Shown piece after piece: positions 45,009 to 59,039 of a stretch of 64,000 bases of DNA. How positions within the stretch are numbered: the stretch's first letter is position 1; the number at the start of each line of letters is the position of its first letter. This DNA comes from Begonia masoniana. Taxonomy: Eukaryota > Streptophyta > Magnoliopsida > Cucurbitales > Begoniaceae. The notes beneath the pieces are model-generated. The model had not been told where the DNA came from, ran no database searches, and saw only the letters and a list, made by a program, of their open reading frames with translations. A program made the translations under genes and the position numbers. The DNA is taken from positions 47,254,902 to 47,318,901 of the forward strand of contig CM039511.1 of assembly GCA_022432975.1 (NCBI GenBank), in the 5' to 3' direction.

Positions 45009-48000
45009 CGATTTGTTCCAAAAGAGTTGAACGTATCATGCAATGAGGGTGAGTGTTACCATTACTTGTCGGTAGAACCTATGGTATTCCATTTCACATC
45101 AAGGTTTTAACTTGAAGTGATGAGACACGCGTGTATTGAGGACAACACCATTCAGGGACGCGTAACCTAAGACTAGTAATGCGATTGATGAAAGCCGTAA
45201 GAAAACTTCACTTCAACTCGTTTGTCCAAAAGATTTGATCGTTATAAGCAAATGAGGTATAGTGTTACAGTGCATTGGGGACACATAAAAGGTTATCCAT
45301 TTCCATTCATGGTTTTAACTTGAAGGATGAGACCGAGTGTATTTGAGGACCCAACAACCCTGGATGGAGGAAAAAGTATGACTAAGGACGCGCTGATGAA
45401 GCATTAGACATTCACTTCAATCTATTTGTTCCAAAAGAGTGAACGTATCATGCCAAAGAGTTGAGTGTTACATAATTTGTGGTAGAGCCGTAAGTTGTTA
45501 TTTCACATTCAAAGTTTTAAATTGAAGTGATGAGACCGATGTGTTTGAGGACTACAACTTCTTGGACGTGAAAATAAGGACTTAGTAATGCGCTGATGAA
45601 GCTTAGAAAACTTCACTTCAATCGATTTGTTTAAAAAGAGTTGAAGTATCAAGCAACGAGGTTGAGGTTACATGACTTGTGGGTAGAACTAAGGTATCCA
45701 TTCACATCAAGTTTGACTTGAATGATGAGAAAGACGGGATTGAGGACCCAACAAACTTATGGAAGCCGAAAACTAAGACTTAGGTAATTACGATTGATAA
45801 GCATAGAAACGCATTTCAATCGAATTGTTCTAAACGAGATGACATTCAAAACAAATGAGGTGCGTGTACAAGACTTGTGGGTAGAACCTAGTTATTTTAT
45901 TTCACATTCAAGGTTTTAACTTGACTGATGAGGAACACGTGTATTGAGGACCAACAACCTTCATGGGACCGAAACTAAGACTTAGTAAACGTTGATAAAG
46001 CATAGAAACTTGACTCAATCGATTGTTCCAAAAGGTAAAGTATCAAGCAAAGGAGGTTGAGTGTACATACTTGCGGTTAGAACCTTGTATCCATTTCACA
46101 TTCCAGCTTTTAACTTGACGTGATGGAACGGTGTATGAGGCCCCAAAACTTCATGGACGCGTAACTACGACTTAGTATGCGCTTGATGAAGCAGAAGAAA
46201 ATTCCTGCAATGATTTGTCAAAAGATGGATCGTATTAAACAAAGAGGTATATGTTACATGAATGTGGTTACAACCTAGGTTATCCATTTCACCTTCATGG
46301 TTTAAACTTGAAGTGATGAGAACAGACGTGTATTGAGGACCAACAACCTTGATGGCGCGAAACAAGATTAAGTTAATGCGCTGCTAAGGATTAGAAACTT
46401 CACTTCAAGCGAATGTTCCAAAAGAGTTAAGTATCAAGCAAAAATTGAGGTGAGTGTTACAGAATTGTGGTTAGACAACATAAGTTATGTATGTAACCAT
46501 TCAAGGTTTTAAGTGGAATTGATGAAACGGTGGATGAGGACCCAAAACCTTCTTGGAGCGAAACTAAGACTTGAGCGCTTGATGAAGATTAGGAAACCTC
46601 ACTTCAATCGATTTGTTCCAAAAGATTGACGATTAAGCAAAAGAGGTATAGTGTTACATGAATTGTGGTTACAACTAAGGTATACATTTCACATTCAAGG
46701 TTTTAAATTGAAGTGATGCGCACGACGGTATTTGAGACACCCACAACCTGATGGACACGAAACCTAACAGACCAAGTAATGCGCTTGATGAGCATCAGAA
46801 ACTTCACTTCAAGCGATTGTTCAAAGAGTGAACGTATCAAGCAAATGAGGTGGAGTGGTTACATGACTTGTGGTTAGACCTAAGTTATTTATTTCACATT
46901 CAAAGTTTTAACTTAAAGGATGAGAAGGACGGTATTGAGGAACCAACACCTTCTGGACGCGAAACTAAGATTTTAGTATGCGCGTGATGAAAGCATAGAA
47001 ACGTACTTCAACGATGTGTGTAAAAAGAGGTTGAACGGATCAAGCAAATGTGGTTGAGTGTTACATGACTTGTGGTTAGACCTAGTATCCATTTCACATT
47101 CCGGTTTTAACTGGATTAATGAGAACGACGTGCATTGAGGACCCAAAACATTCATGACGCGAAACTAAGAGTTACTAATGCGCTGATAAGCATTAGAAAC
47201 TCACTTAATCGATTGTTGCACAAAAGGTTGAACGTTAATGCAAATGAGGTGGGTGTTACATTATGTGGTTAGAACCATGTTATCCATTTCACATTCAAGG
47301 TTTTAACTTGAAGTGATGAGAACGAGTGTATTGAGGACCCAACAACCTCATGGACGCGTAACTAAGACTTAGTAATGCGCTTGATGAAGAATAAGAAACA
47401 TCACTTCAATGATTTGTTCAACAGTGTGAGTCGTATTACGCAAATGCGGTATAGTGTTACATGAAATGTGGTTTAACCTCAGTTCTTATTTCCCATTCAG
47501 GTTTAACTTAAGTGATTGAGACGGCGTGTCTGAGGGACCCAACAACGTCATGAAGGCCCCCCCCCCCCCCCCGAAACTAAGCTTCGTAATGCGCTTGAGA
47601 AGCAATAGAAAATTCACTTCAATCGAATTGTTCCAAAAGATCGAAACGTATCAAGCAATGAGGTTGGTGTTACATGGACTTGTGTTAGAACTAAGTATCT
47701 ATTTCACATTCAAGGTTTTAACTGCACTGATGAGACCGACGTGTATTGCGGACCCAAACCTTATGGACGCGAAACTAAGAACTAATAATGCGCTGGATGA
47801 AGCATTAGAACTTTCACTTTAATCTATTGTTCCAAAAGAGTTGAAATGTATCAAGCAAATGAGGATTGAGGGGTACAGACTGGGTTAGAACCTAAGTTAT
47901 CCTTTAGCCTCAAGGGTTTGAACTGAATGATGAGAACGACGGCATTGTGATCCTGTACCAACAACCTTCATGGACGCGAAACTAAGAGTAATAATACGCC

Positions 48001-51000
48001 TGCTAAGCATTAGAAAATTCATTCATCCGCTTATTCAAAGAGGTGAACGTATCATGCACAGGGGATGAGTGTTTACCTTACTTGTGGTTAGAACCTATGT
48101 TATCCATTTTACATTCAAGTTTTAACTTGAAGTGATCGAGAAGACGTGTATTGAGAACCCAAAACCCTCGAGCGTAACTAAGATAGTAATGCGCTGATGA
48201 AGCATAAGAAACTTCATCTCAATCGATTTGTTCCAAAAGATTTTGATCGTATAAGACAAATCGGTATTGGTACAGAATTGTGGTTCCAACCTATGATCCA
48301 TTTCACATTCAGGCTGTTAACTTGAAGTGCTGAGAACGACGTGTATTGAGGACCGAAAACCTTGAGGGAAGCGAAACTAAGACTAGTAATGCGCTTTGAT
48401 GGAAGCATTAGAAACTTCACTTCAACGATGGTTCCAAACGAGTTGAACGTATCAAGCCAAATGAGGTTGAGGTTACATGACTTGTGGTTAGAACCTAAGT
48501 TATTTATTTACATTTAAGGTTTTAAGTTGAATTGAGCGACCGACGTGATTGAGGACCCAACAACCTTCTTGGCGCGAAACTAAGACTTGTAATGGCTGAT
48601 GGAAGCATTAGAAACTTCACTTCAATCGATTGTCCAAAAGAGTTGAACGTATCAAGCAAATGAGGTTGAGTGTACATGACTTGGGGTTGAACCTAAGTTA
48701 GCCTCCCCCACCCCCCCCCCATTTCACATTCAAGGTTGTAATGAAATGAATCGAACGACGTGTAGTAGGACCCAACACCTTCATGGACGCGAAACTAAGG
48801 ACCCAGAATGCGCTTGATGAGCATTAGAAACTTCACTTTAGTGTTTCTATGAATTGTGGTTACAAACCTAGTCCATTCACATTCAAGGTGTTAACGGAAT
48901 GTGATGAGAAGCCGGTGTATGGAGGACCGAACAACTGATGGGACAGCGAACCTAAGGAGAAGTACTGGTCTTGCTGGAAGAATAGAAACTTCACTTCAAT
49001 CGATTGTTCAAGAGGCGAAAGTATCAAGCAAATGAGGTTGTGTGTTAATCACTGTGGTTAGAACATAGTATCCATTTCACATTCAAGGTTTTAACTTGAA
49101 GTGATGAGAACGACGTGTCTTGCGGACCACCAAACCTTTATGGACGCGAAATAAGACTTAATAAGGCTTGATGAAGCATTGAAACTTCACTTTAATCTTT
49201 TGTTCCAAAAGAGTTGAAAGTAATTCACAGCAAAATGAGGTTGAGTGTTACATGACTGTGTTAGAACCTAAGTTATCCATTTCACATTCAAGGTTTTAAT
49301 TGGAATTGATGAGAACGGACGTGCATTGAGGACCCAACACCTTCATGGACGCGAAAAAAGAGTTAATAAAAGCTTGTAAAGCATTAGAAACTTCATTCAT
49401 CGATTTCCAAAAGAGTTGAACGTATCATGCAAATGAGGATGAGTGTTACATTACTGTGGGTTAGAACTATGTTATCCATCACATTCAAGGTTTTAACTAT
49501 GAAAGGATGAGAACGACGGTATGGAGGACCCAACACACCTTCATGGCGCCGTACTAAGACTCGTAATGCGCTTGATGAAGCATAAGAAACTTCCGTCAAT
49601 CGATTGTTCAAAAGATTTGATAGATTAGCAAAGGAGTATAGTATGTACAGAATGTGGTTACAACCTAGTTATCATTTCACTTCAAGGTTTTAACTTGAAG
49701 TGAGGAGACGAATCGTGGATTGAGGAACGACCAACCTTGATGGACGCGAAACTAAGAATAGTAATGCGCTGAGGGAAGCATTAGAAACTTCACTTCATCG
49801 TTTGTTCCAAAAGAGTTGAACGTATCAGCAAAATGAGGTTGAGGTACCAATTGGGGTTAGAACCTAAGTTATTCTTCACATTCAAGTTTTAGGTGCATTG
49901 ATGAGAACGACGTGAGTGAGGACCCAACAACCTCTTGGACGCGAAACTAGACTTAGTAATGCGTGATGAAGCATTCGTAACTTCAAGTCAATCGATTTGT
50001 CCAAAAGGTTGAACGTATCAAGCAAAAGGAGTGCGTGTAAATGACTTGTGATTAGATCCTAAGTTACCATTCACATTCAAGGTTTTAACTTGAATGATGA
50101 GAACGACGTTGTATTGAGGACCCAACAACCTTCATGGACGCGAAACTAAGACTTAGTAATGCGCTTGATGAAGCATTAGAAACTTCACTTCAATCGATTT
50201 GTTCCAAAAGAGTTGAACGTATCAAGCAAATGAGGTTGAGTGTTACATGACTTGTGGTTAGAACCTAAGTTATCCATTCACATTCAAGGTTTTAACTTGA
50301 ATTGATGAGAACGACGTGTATGAGGACCCAACAACTTCATGGACGCGAAACTAAGACTTAGTAATGCGCTTGATGAAGCATTAGAAACTTCACTTCAATC
50401 GATTTGTTCCAAAAGAGTTGAACGTATCAAGCAAATGAGGTTGAGTGTTACATGACTTGTGGTAGAACCTAAGTTATCCATTTCACATTCAAGGTTTTAA
50501 CTTGAAGTGATGAGAACGACGTGTATTGAGGACCCAACAACCTTCATGGACGCGAAACTAAGACTTAGTAATGCGCTTGATGAAGCATAAGAAACTTCAC
50601 TTCAATCGATTTGTTCCAAAAGAGTTGAACGTATCAAGCAAATGAGGTTGAGTGTTACATGACTTGTGGTTAGAACCTAAGTTATCCATTTCACATTCAA
50701 GGTTTTAACTTGAATGATGAGAACGACGTGTATGAGGACCCAACAACCTTCATGGACGCGAAACTAAGACTTAGTAATGCGCTTGATGAAGCATTAGAAA
50801 CTTCACTTCAATCGATTTGTTCCAAAAGAGTTGATCGTATCAAGCAAATGAGGTGAGTGTTACATGACTTGTGGTTAGAACCTAAGTTATCCATTCACAT
50901 TCAAGGTTTTAACTTGAAGTGATGAGAACGAGTGTATTGAGGACCCAACAACCTTCATGGACGCGAAACTAAGACTTAGTAATGCGCTTGATGAAGCATT

Positions 51001-51575
51001 AGAAACTTCACTTCAATCGATTTGTTCCAAAAGAGTTGATCGTATCAAGCAATGAGGTTGAGTGTTACATGACTTGTGGTTAGAACCTAAGGTATCCATT
51101 TCACATTCAAAGTTTTAACTTGACGTCATGAGAACGACGTGTATTGAGGACCCAACAACCTTCATGGACGCGAAACTAAGACTTAGTAAAGCGCTTGATG
51201 AAGTATAAGAAACTTCACTTTAATCGATTTATTCCAAAAGAGTTGAACGTATCAAGCAAATGAGGTTGAGTGTTACATGACTTGTGATTAGAACCTAAGT
51301 TATCCATTTCACATTCAAGGTTTTAACTTGAAATGATGAGAACGACGTGTATTGAGGACCTAACAACCTTCATGGACGCGAAACTAATACTTAATAATGC
51401 GCTTGATGAAGCATTAAAAACTTCTCTTCAATCGATTTTGTTCCAAAAGAGTCAACGTATCAAGCAAATAGGGGTGAGTGTTTACATGACTTTGTTGGTT
51501 AGAACCTAAGGTAACAATTTAACATTCAAGGTTTTAACTTGAATTGATGAGAACGACGTGTTTGAGGACCAAACA
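45009..51575. repeat. 208-bp satellite array, right block, error-rich (about 32 monomers)
   Basis: All monomers are recognisable, but between about 45009 and 50080 nearly every one carries several 1-nt deletions or substitutions. C runs interrupt two monomers (47557-47572 and 48705-48720). From about 50080 the monomers are cleaner. The last part matches the end of the left block: the variant TTAGTAAAGCGCTTGATGAAG is at 7829 and again near 51185, each followed by the same series up to element B. Thus the satellite flank was copied together with the nest. Confidence 0.94.
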
Positions 51576-52277
51576 TGATGTGGGCAATGATGGCATGAAG
51601 AGATTGGGCAAGAAGAATACTTATGGAATTGAAAATACCAAATGGACCTATCACTAGAGTCGGGATAAAAAGCTTAAAGAAGAAGTCCAAAAAAAATTAT
51701 TTCAAGAATCAAGACCACTGGAAGAAATGGGCTTTAAAGTTATATGTGTTTACAAATACAAAATAGAGTTGATTAGGACAAATGATCACAATTCAAGACA
51801 AGAAGGCTCTAGACGGAGTAATTTCGAGTGATCCCTAGGCATTTAATATTGTCATAGAGAAGGCCAAATGGTGTTTTGATCGTTTCCAAAGAAGGCTGAA
51901 ACCTAGTCCATATAAGTAGCAAAGTCTTTCTTATGTTGTTCAAGGCATTTAATGTCAGTTAGACTATTCTGACCTATAAATACTGGGGAGTTCTTCATTG
52001 TAAGGACACACGAGAATGAGAATTCTCTTGTGAGAATGCTCCAAAGTTCTTCTGTAGCACTTGCGAAATTAAAGCTGCAAAACCACTTGGATTTCCAACC
52101 CTGAGAATATCGGGTCTTGACTCTTCCATGCAACGGGGTCAATATTCTTTCTGATACTATTGGTTTCTGGTGGTAGATAACCACGGGGTAATAGTCCTAA
52201 ACTTTGAAATTACATTGGGCGAGCTGAAGTTGAGTCCATCTATTGCGTTGGGTTCACAAAAGTGTTGGGTTGCATCA
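51576..52277 (+). repeat. 5' LTR of element B, second copy
   Basis: Begins TGATGTGGGC and ends TTGCATCA. It includes the block that is missing from the 3' LTR at 26457, and scattered single-base losses compared with 8411-9147. The following primer site reads TTGTATCAGAG (about 52279-52289), lacking one G. Confidence 0.9.
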
Positions 52278-52810
52278 TTTGTATCAGAGACTGCCAAGCC
52301 ATTGAGTTTGTTTATCGTCTAGTGCTTCCATTCTTTTTATTTCAATTTCCTCTGTGTTGTGATCCATAATTTATATCTTGTTCTTGCTCTCATTGCTAGT
52401 TTATAGAAAAAAAAGAAAAAAAAGAAAAAAAAGAAGAAGAAAGAAAAGAGGAAAAAAAATTCCTTTATTCTGTTATCATATATCTTTTTTGTTTCGCACT
52501 CGTGTATCAATCTTATTGTGACCAATTTTCTTCCATTCCTTCCTTATTTTACGCCCTTGCTGTCGTCTTTACTAAGAACTCTATTTTTAAGTGTGGGTGG
52601 TTTTAATTTGTTTGCTTTGATATTTACCTTGTTTAGTTTTCCAAGAAATTTGAGAGGAAAGTGTGGGGTAAAGGCAAGCGTGGAGAGCTTATTAGAGGGT
52701 AAAACGAAATCTATGTGAGTAAACACGAGTGCCGAGGAAACATATTTTGAGGTATTACACGTGAGGGAGCAGGTTGAGGTCCGTTTCTTACACTTTATAC
52801 GATCTAAAGC

Positions 52811-53113
52811 ATGTCTGAAGAGAAGGTGAAGCACAAGCCATGGATAGCCAATTTGGTTATCCAGCCATGCAGCAACAATCCGAGGCATGAACGTCAATTG
52901 GAGAGATTCGAGATCAGATTGGATCGTAGTGAGAAAAGAAATAATCAAATTCAACAGGTGCCAACCCCAAGAAAGACAGCCAATAGCCGCCCCTCTTTAT
53001 GCAGTTAATCCATGGGTAATATGCTGAAGCGCATGAGGCTTTTTGACGAATAGCTCAATAAGAGAGAAAGAGATATAGGCCAAGACAAGGACGTCAATAC
53101 GGAGAAAGAAATT
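52811..53113 (+). pseudogene. gag: Element B gag N-terminal fragment, second copy
   Basis: Counterpart of 9707-10021. It starts ATGTCTGAAGAGAAGG and ends at the AAATT target site of element A. Numerous 1-nt deletions (for example CCAGCCATGCAGC for CCAAGCCATGCAGC) break the frame; these are probably base-calling errors. Confidence 0.82.
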
Positions 53114-53918
53114 TGATGTGATCCAAGCAGCGACAAAGACAAGCCCAAGAGCAAACGGATCAAATTGAGGACAATGGCGGCCCAATGACACGGTCCAAGC
53201 TAAGAAGCTGCGTGAGGCCTTGCAAAAATTAATAGAGATCCCAAGGAGAGGGAGCCGCGACAACGTGATTTAAAACTATGAATGTGTCGAGGATGAAAAT
53301 ATCAAATCAAGTGAAGCAAGGAGGCACAGATGAATGAGATTTACATGTGCCCTTGGCAGATGCACGTGCACGAATTCAAACGTCACATGAGAAGCACATG
53401 CAAATCCAAAAAAATCACGTATAAGAGATTGTTCCGACCGAATTACTCAAATCAATTCAAATCATTATTCAAACGTAGTTTAAAAGTGAGATGATATCTT
53501 ATCATGCAAAGGACATTATTCAAGATGTATTAGTATTTTATTTGTATTTTCGTATTTTTAATTTCATGTGTAGCCTATGTAATGCAAAATTTTATTTAGG
53601 AGAACAAAGTTTGAATTAAAAATGTTTTTTTAGAGAGGATTTCTTTTACTCTTTGCGAAGAACAACGATCTTTTCAAGTCACGCTTGAAAACATCGCGCT
53701 TGAAGCTTTGGTTCTTACAACGAGTTGGGTCTGGGTCAAGCTCGGTTTGATAGCTGGTTCAGAAAAAGGGTGGCTGGGTCAAGATCCTGTTTTGATAACT
53801 GGTTCCATCGAGTTCTTCGATTGGGGGTCTAGGTCCTACTTTATTCTTAATCAAAAAGCATCCTGAATGATCCGCGTTGGTGTCGGGTCCCGGGTCCTGC
53901 GATCAGAGGTTAGCATCA
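53114..53918 (+). repeat. 5' LTR of element A, second copy (805 bp)
   Basis: Begins TGATGTGATCC and ends TTAGCATCA, followed by GTTAGTATCAGAGC. It is shorter than 10022-10869 only through many scattered 1-nt losses. Confidence 0.9.
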
Positions 53919-54671
53919 GTTAGTATCAGAGCTCGGTCCTTGTTCAAGACGCTATCTTTAAGTTTGGGTCTCAATATTCTCTTAATCTTATTCTATTCGT
54001 CCTAGTACATCCCAAAAAAGCACCAAAAAAAAAAAAAAATTCCATCCCTTATTATCACGTCTTCGTTTTTATCATCAATTTTTTCTTCTTGTGAATTTCT
54101 CCTCTGAAATTCGAAGAGTACAAAAACAAATTGTAAAAGTAAAAAAAAAAAAAAAAGAGTGTGGAAGTAAAAAAAAAAAAAAATCGAAATTTTGTTCGTA
54201 GAGATTTGCAATTTCTAGCATTTTTAATTCAAAAATTGTAGATATTGTTCTTTGAAATTCAAATCTTGAATCTTCATTCAAATATGTCTTTATCCCAAAT
54301 TTAGCCTTGAAGGTTAAAAGTGTGATCTTCATTGAAAGATTTCGTCATCTAAAGTTTTGTCTTATTTCAAGTCAACCACCGTGATTTAGCCATCGTTACA
54401 AGTTTGAAATTTTAGCTTTAAAGTTTGATTGTTGATAGTTGGGCGGTGAATATGTACTATCGATCAAGTTCTACGTAAAGAACTCGCAGGGAGAACTAGA
54501 GTAAAAGGCAGAGGGGTGAGACTATTATAGAAAAAGTCTTAAGTTTGAGCGAAACACGAATGGAGTGACACCAGTGAGCGTAAACACGTGAGGGAGAGGT
54601 AAGGCCAGTACTTGATTATTTTTCCTTCTAACAAATTCTTTATTTTCTTATTGTGGTCGAAAAAGCATATC

Positions 54672-56337
54672 ATGAGTGGAGAAACCAACGTCGTTGATTT
54701 AAAATGTTCCTGCAAGCCATGCCAAGATTCAATTCACGGCTCTAAATCAGAGTAAGAATGAACATTGAAACTCCGACAACTATCATGCACAGACAAGGAA
54801 GGATTTTGATGGAAATCGGAAGAGTACAGTGGTTATTACCAAAAGAAAGGAATCGGGGCAAACTGAGACGACAACGATTTACGAACTATCAGGAAATAAT
54901 GCCACTTTTCAAGGGAAGAACGACCCCGGGGATATGGATTTTTCGGAACACGAAAAGTAGACTTGGTATTGAGTTCCAAAATTATCGGAGATAAGAAGCT
55001 TACGTTGATCACCTGGAGTTCACGGATATGCTAGTATTTGGTGGGTCACAATAGTTAAGAACGGAGGCGGAATGGTGAAGCACAAATCCGCACATGGGAA
55101 GACTTCAAGGCCATCATGAAAAAAAGATATGTTCCATCATACTACTATAGCGCGCCGGGGCAATGTCGAAGCTCCAAAATTGAACAGAAGGTTTCAAAAG
55201 TGTGGAGGAATATTATAAAGAGAGGAGGTAGCCATGATAAGGGCCAAGTGGAAGAAGATAAGGAAGCAACAGGGTCGTTTTATTGGGGGATTGAACCGAC
55301 ATTGGGATGTGGTGGATCTACAAAATACATCGAGGAGGAGGTATACACAAATCAATAAAATAGAGCGGGCAACTAATAGGCTAAGAGAAAGTACTAGAGT
55401 TGGTACAACATAAACCGAAACTTGGCAAAACAATTGGAAAATGCGAAGCCCAAAATCGAGGGAGGATCTAAGGAAAAAACTGTGTCAACAATCAAGTGTA
55501 CCACAAAAAGCTAAGGCTGGGACTTCAAATCAATTCGAACCGAGAGATAAGTGCTTGGTGCCAGGGTTCGACCACATAGCTGCGAATTGTCCAAATAAAA
55601 GAGCTATGATTTTAAGGGACAATGCGATGGGGAGAGTGTGAGTTCGAGTGATGGTGAGATGCCACCACTTGAGGATTGTAGGAGTGAGGTAGAGAAACCA
55701 GTAAAGGAGATCTTTAGTACAAGGCGAGTATTGGATGTGCAAAAAAAGGAAGATGGCGACAAAATAACCGTGAGATATATTCATACAAGCGTCATGGCAC
55801 ACAAAGTTGTAGTTTGATCATCGTTAGTGGGAGTTGCACAATGTAGCAAGCAAATACTAGTTCCAAAAGTTGAACTGAAGACCGAGCAACATCCAAACCA
55901 TTAAAAGTTGCCATGTAGCGTGTGGAGAACTAAAGGTGAATAAACAGGTGGAAGTTCCTTTATCATTGGTAGGATTACCTAGATAAAGGTTATGGATGTA
56001 GTTTCGATGCAAGCTACCCACATACTTTTGGGGAGACCCTTGGCAATTACCGAACGTCAAGCAATTAGTGGTTACAAGAAGAGTATTAGTTGGTTACCAG
56101 GACAAAACATTATCCTTACACCCATTAAAAGCCATGGGAGGCATTGTAGACCAAGGAGAGTGCAAAGACTCCAAAAGTTAGGATTACAAAAGAAAAGGAA
56201 AGTGGTGAAAAGCAATTAGTTGAAAAAGAGGCCAAAATAGAAAAAAAAAAGTGGAGAAAGAAAATAGTTGAAAAGAGTACAAGAGGGATGAAAAAACCGA
56301 GGGAGGAAGGAGAAAAGCGAGGGAAAAGGATAAAAGC
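54672..56337 (+). pseudogene. gag-pro: Element A gag-protease, second copy (frameshifted throughout)
   Basis: Counterpart of 11647-13365 with the same landmarks: ATGAGTGGAG start, [10 protein letters not shown] (55116-55147), a degraded zinc knuckle near 55550-55590, the HILLGRP segment near 56015-56035 and the Lys/Glu-rich linker. At least a dozen 1-nt indels break the frame. The nucleotides at the active site (ATCGTTAGTGGGAG, about 55818) have GTT in place of GAT. Given the local error rate I would not treat any single change as real. Confidence 0.83.
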
Positions 56338-57395
56338 TGTAACGACCCGTTCAGCAAGATATTGTACGTCTGGGGCTTGGCGCAGCCCAATTATCCTCCC
56401 CTCACGCTTTCGTTTGGCGAGAACTTCTCGGAAAGTCACCAACTAGAATTGCTCTCGCCGAAGCACTTTTAACTTTGGATTCTTATGGGATCCGTTGTCA
56501 ATTGTGCTCCAAAACATGTCTGGCTATGTTGGGAGGGTGTTAAATATGTATCATTTAAACATATTCCCCAAGCGATGTGGATTGTGACGACCCCCTTTGT
56601 AAGACTGTCACCTTACGTTCGCGCCCGCGAGACGTACCGACATTAGGGTCCAGTTGTGCAGCCATCGTACACATACTTGCATCAGTTCCTCACCAATCAC
56701 CCCCCCTCGGGGACCCAGTCCTCGTTGGCCACATTTCTGGTCGGGTACAGGCTTGATACCATTGTAACGCCCCTGTTCACAGAAGATTTGTTGGCTCTGA
56801 GGATTGGGCCGAGCCAATATCCTCCCCTCACGGCTGTGTTGCGACGAATTTCCCGGAAGGCACCCAACCGGGGAATTGCTCTCGCCGACGCACTTAATTT
56901 CGGCGTTCTTATGGCTCGTTGTCAATTGTGTCCAAACGCGTCTTGCTATGTGGGGAGGGTCTCTTACATATGTTTCAGTTCCACATACTTCACCAAGCGA
57001 TTGGGATTGTGACAACCCCTTTTACACCTGTCACCTTCGGTTCGCCGCGCGGCGACGACCGCACATCCGGGTTCCAGTTCGTGCAGCCATTGTACACATA
57101 CTTGCACATTCGGGTCATCATAATCACCGCTGCATTGTGCAGCGCCTACAGCGCTGATCGCTGCTCATTTTCCTCTGTTTTCGGTTCTGCCCCTGTGCGA
57201 TTTGATAAATGTTTAAATAGTTTTAACGTTTTAAATAGTTTTATTTTAATTTTTTTTTTTATGATTGTTTTAAAAAGCTTTAAGAGTTAGATTTAAAATT
57301 TCCGATTCGATTTAGTTTTCGTTTAAAGTTTAATCAAGTATATGGAAAAAAAAAAAGTACAGGTAAAATTGGGTACAGTTTGTTGGGATGTTACA
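56338..57395 (-). mobile_element. Cassandra-containing chimeric insertion, second copy
   Basis: Same structure and same AAAGC flanks (56333-56337 and 57396-57400) as 13366-14466. Cassandra LTRs are at about 56338-56589 and 56763-57014 on the minus strand, followed by a partial internal domain and the LTR-like 3' segment with the CGCTGC ATTGT GCAGCG hairpin near 57126-57142. Shared breakpoints prove the chimera predates the duplication. Confidence 0.85.
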
Positions 57396-57400
57396 AAAGC

Positions 57401-58860
57401 CAAGGGAGAGAGTGAAAAAAAGTCAAGTGAGAAACAATAGTGTTGATGAACAAAATGAGGATAAGCGTAGAGTGATTTTGCTTTTATATAAAGATGTTTA
57501 TTTATCATCTAATGACTTACCAAATTTTCTTCCAAGTGCTGTGATTTCTCTTTTGCAGGAGTTTAAGGATGTATTCCCAGAGAGTTACCGAAAGGAGTAC
57601 CACCACTTAGAGAATCGAGCATCAAATTGATTTCATCCCGGGTGCGACAATTCCAAACCGACCGGCTATCGAGCAAATCCAGAGGAAACAAAGGAAATTC
57701 AAAGACAAGTGGACGAGTTAATGGACAAGGGTCTAGTGAAAGAAAGCCTAAGCCCATGCTCGGTACCCGTGATATTGGTGCCAAAGAAGGACGATCATGG
57801 TGGATGTGTGTGGATTGTCCGAGCAATCAATAAAATAACGGTAAAGTATCGACATCCTATACCAAGGTTAGATGACATGCTTGATGAATTATATGGTGCT
57901 TGTTTATTCTCAAAAATTGATTTAAAGAATGGATATTATAAAATTCGTATGAAAAAGGAAGACGAGTGGAAAACTGCTTTCAAACAAAATTTGGACTTTA
58001 TGAGTGGTTAGTCATGCCTTTTGGATTATCTAATGCACTAGCACATTTATGAGGTTAATGAATCACGTATTACGATCGTTTATTGGAAAATTGTCTTGGT
58101 TTATTTGATGATATATTAGTTTATAGCAAAACATTAGAACAACATGTGAAACATTTAAAATCTGTTTTTAATGTTTTGCGAATAAACCAATTATATGCTA
58201 ACCTCAAAAAGTGCACCTTTTGCATGGAATCGGTAGTGTTTCTTGGTTTTGTAGTGAGCTTGAGTGGAGTTTCGGTGGACGAAGAAAAGGTCAAGGCAAT
58301 CAAGGAGTGCCCGACACCTAAGAATGCTAACGAGGTACGTAGTTTTCATGGCTTAGCTAACTTTTACCGTAGATTCGTTAGAGATTTTAGTACTATTGCA
58401 GCACCATTGAATGATTTGGTTAAAAAGAATGTGGATTTTAAGTGGATTGAGTTACATGATGAATATTTTAATCTTCTAAAAGAAAAGTTAACTAATGCAC
58501 CATTGTTAGTTTTGCCAAATTTTGATAAAACATTTGAGATTGAATGTGATGCGTCGGGAAAAGAAATTGGTGGTGTTTTGATGCAGGATATGAAACCGAT
58601 TGCTTACTTTAGTGAAAAGCTTAGTGGCGCGGTCTTAAACTATCCAACATACGACAAGGAGTTGTATGCCTTGGTGAGAACATTACAAACGTGGCAACAC
58701 TACTTGTGGCCCAAGGAGTTCATCATCCATTCTGACCATGAAAGCCTAAAACCTTAAAGACACAAGGAAGTTGCACAAGAGACATGCAAGTGGATGGAGT
58801 TCATGGAGACCTTTCCTTATGTTATTCATTATAAAAAAGGTAAAGAGAATGTGGTTTGTC
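57401..58860 (+). pseudogene. pol: Element A reverse transcriptase and RNase H, second copy
   Basis: Frame 57709-58011 covers the RT fingers and palm (DELMDKGLVKESLSPCS, RHPIPRLDDMLDELY, FSKIDLKNGYYKIRMKK). A frameshift near 58000 and another near 58040-58090 precede MPFGLSN and FDDIL (about 58105). Frame 58083-58757 then runs through the RT thumb, connection and RNase H with [22 protein letters not shown] and HSDHESLK. A 1-nt loss at about 58750 ends it. The early-aligned frame differs from the first copy at only a few bases. Family: CRM chromovirus by the [15 protein letters not shown] and FSTIAAPLN motifs. Confidence 0.9.
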
Positions 58861-59039
58861 GATGCATTGTCAAGAAGGTACGTGCTTATAACTACTTTAC
58901 AATCTAAGTTGTTAGGATTTGATTGAATAAGAACTTATATGAATCGGACATCAGATTTGATCTTGTTTGGAAAGAATGGTGAGAAACATGCGTGTAATGA
59001 TTAGTATAAACATGATGGATTTTTATTAAAAAGGATAAA

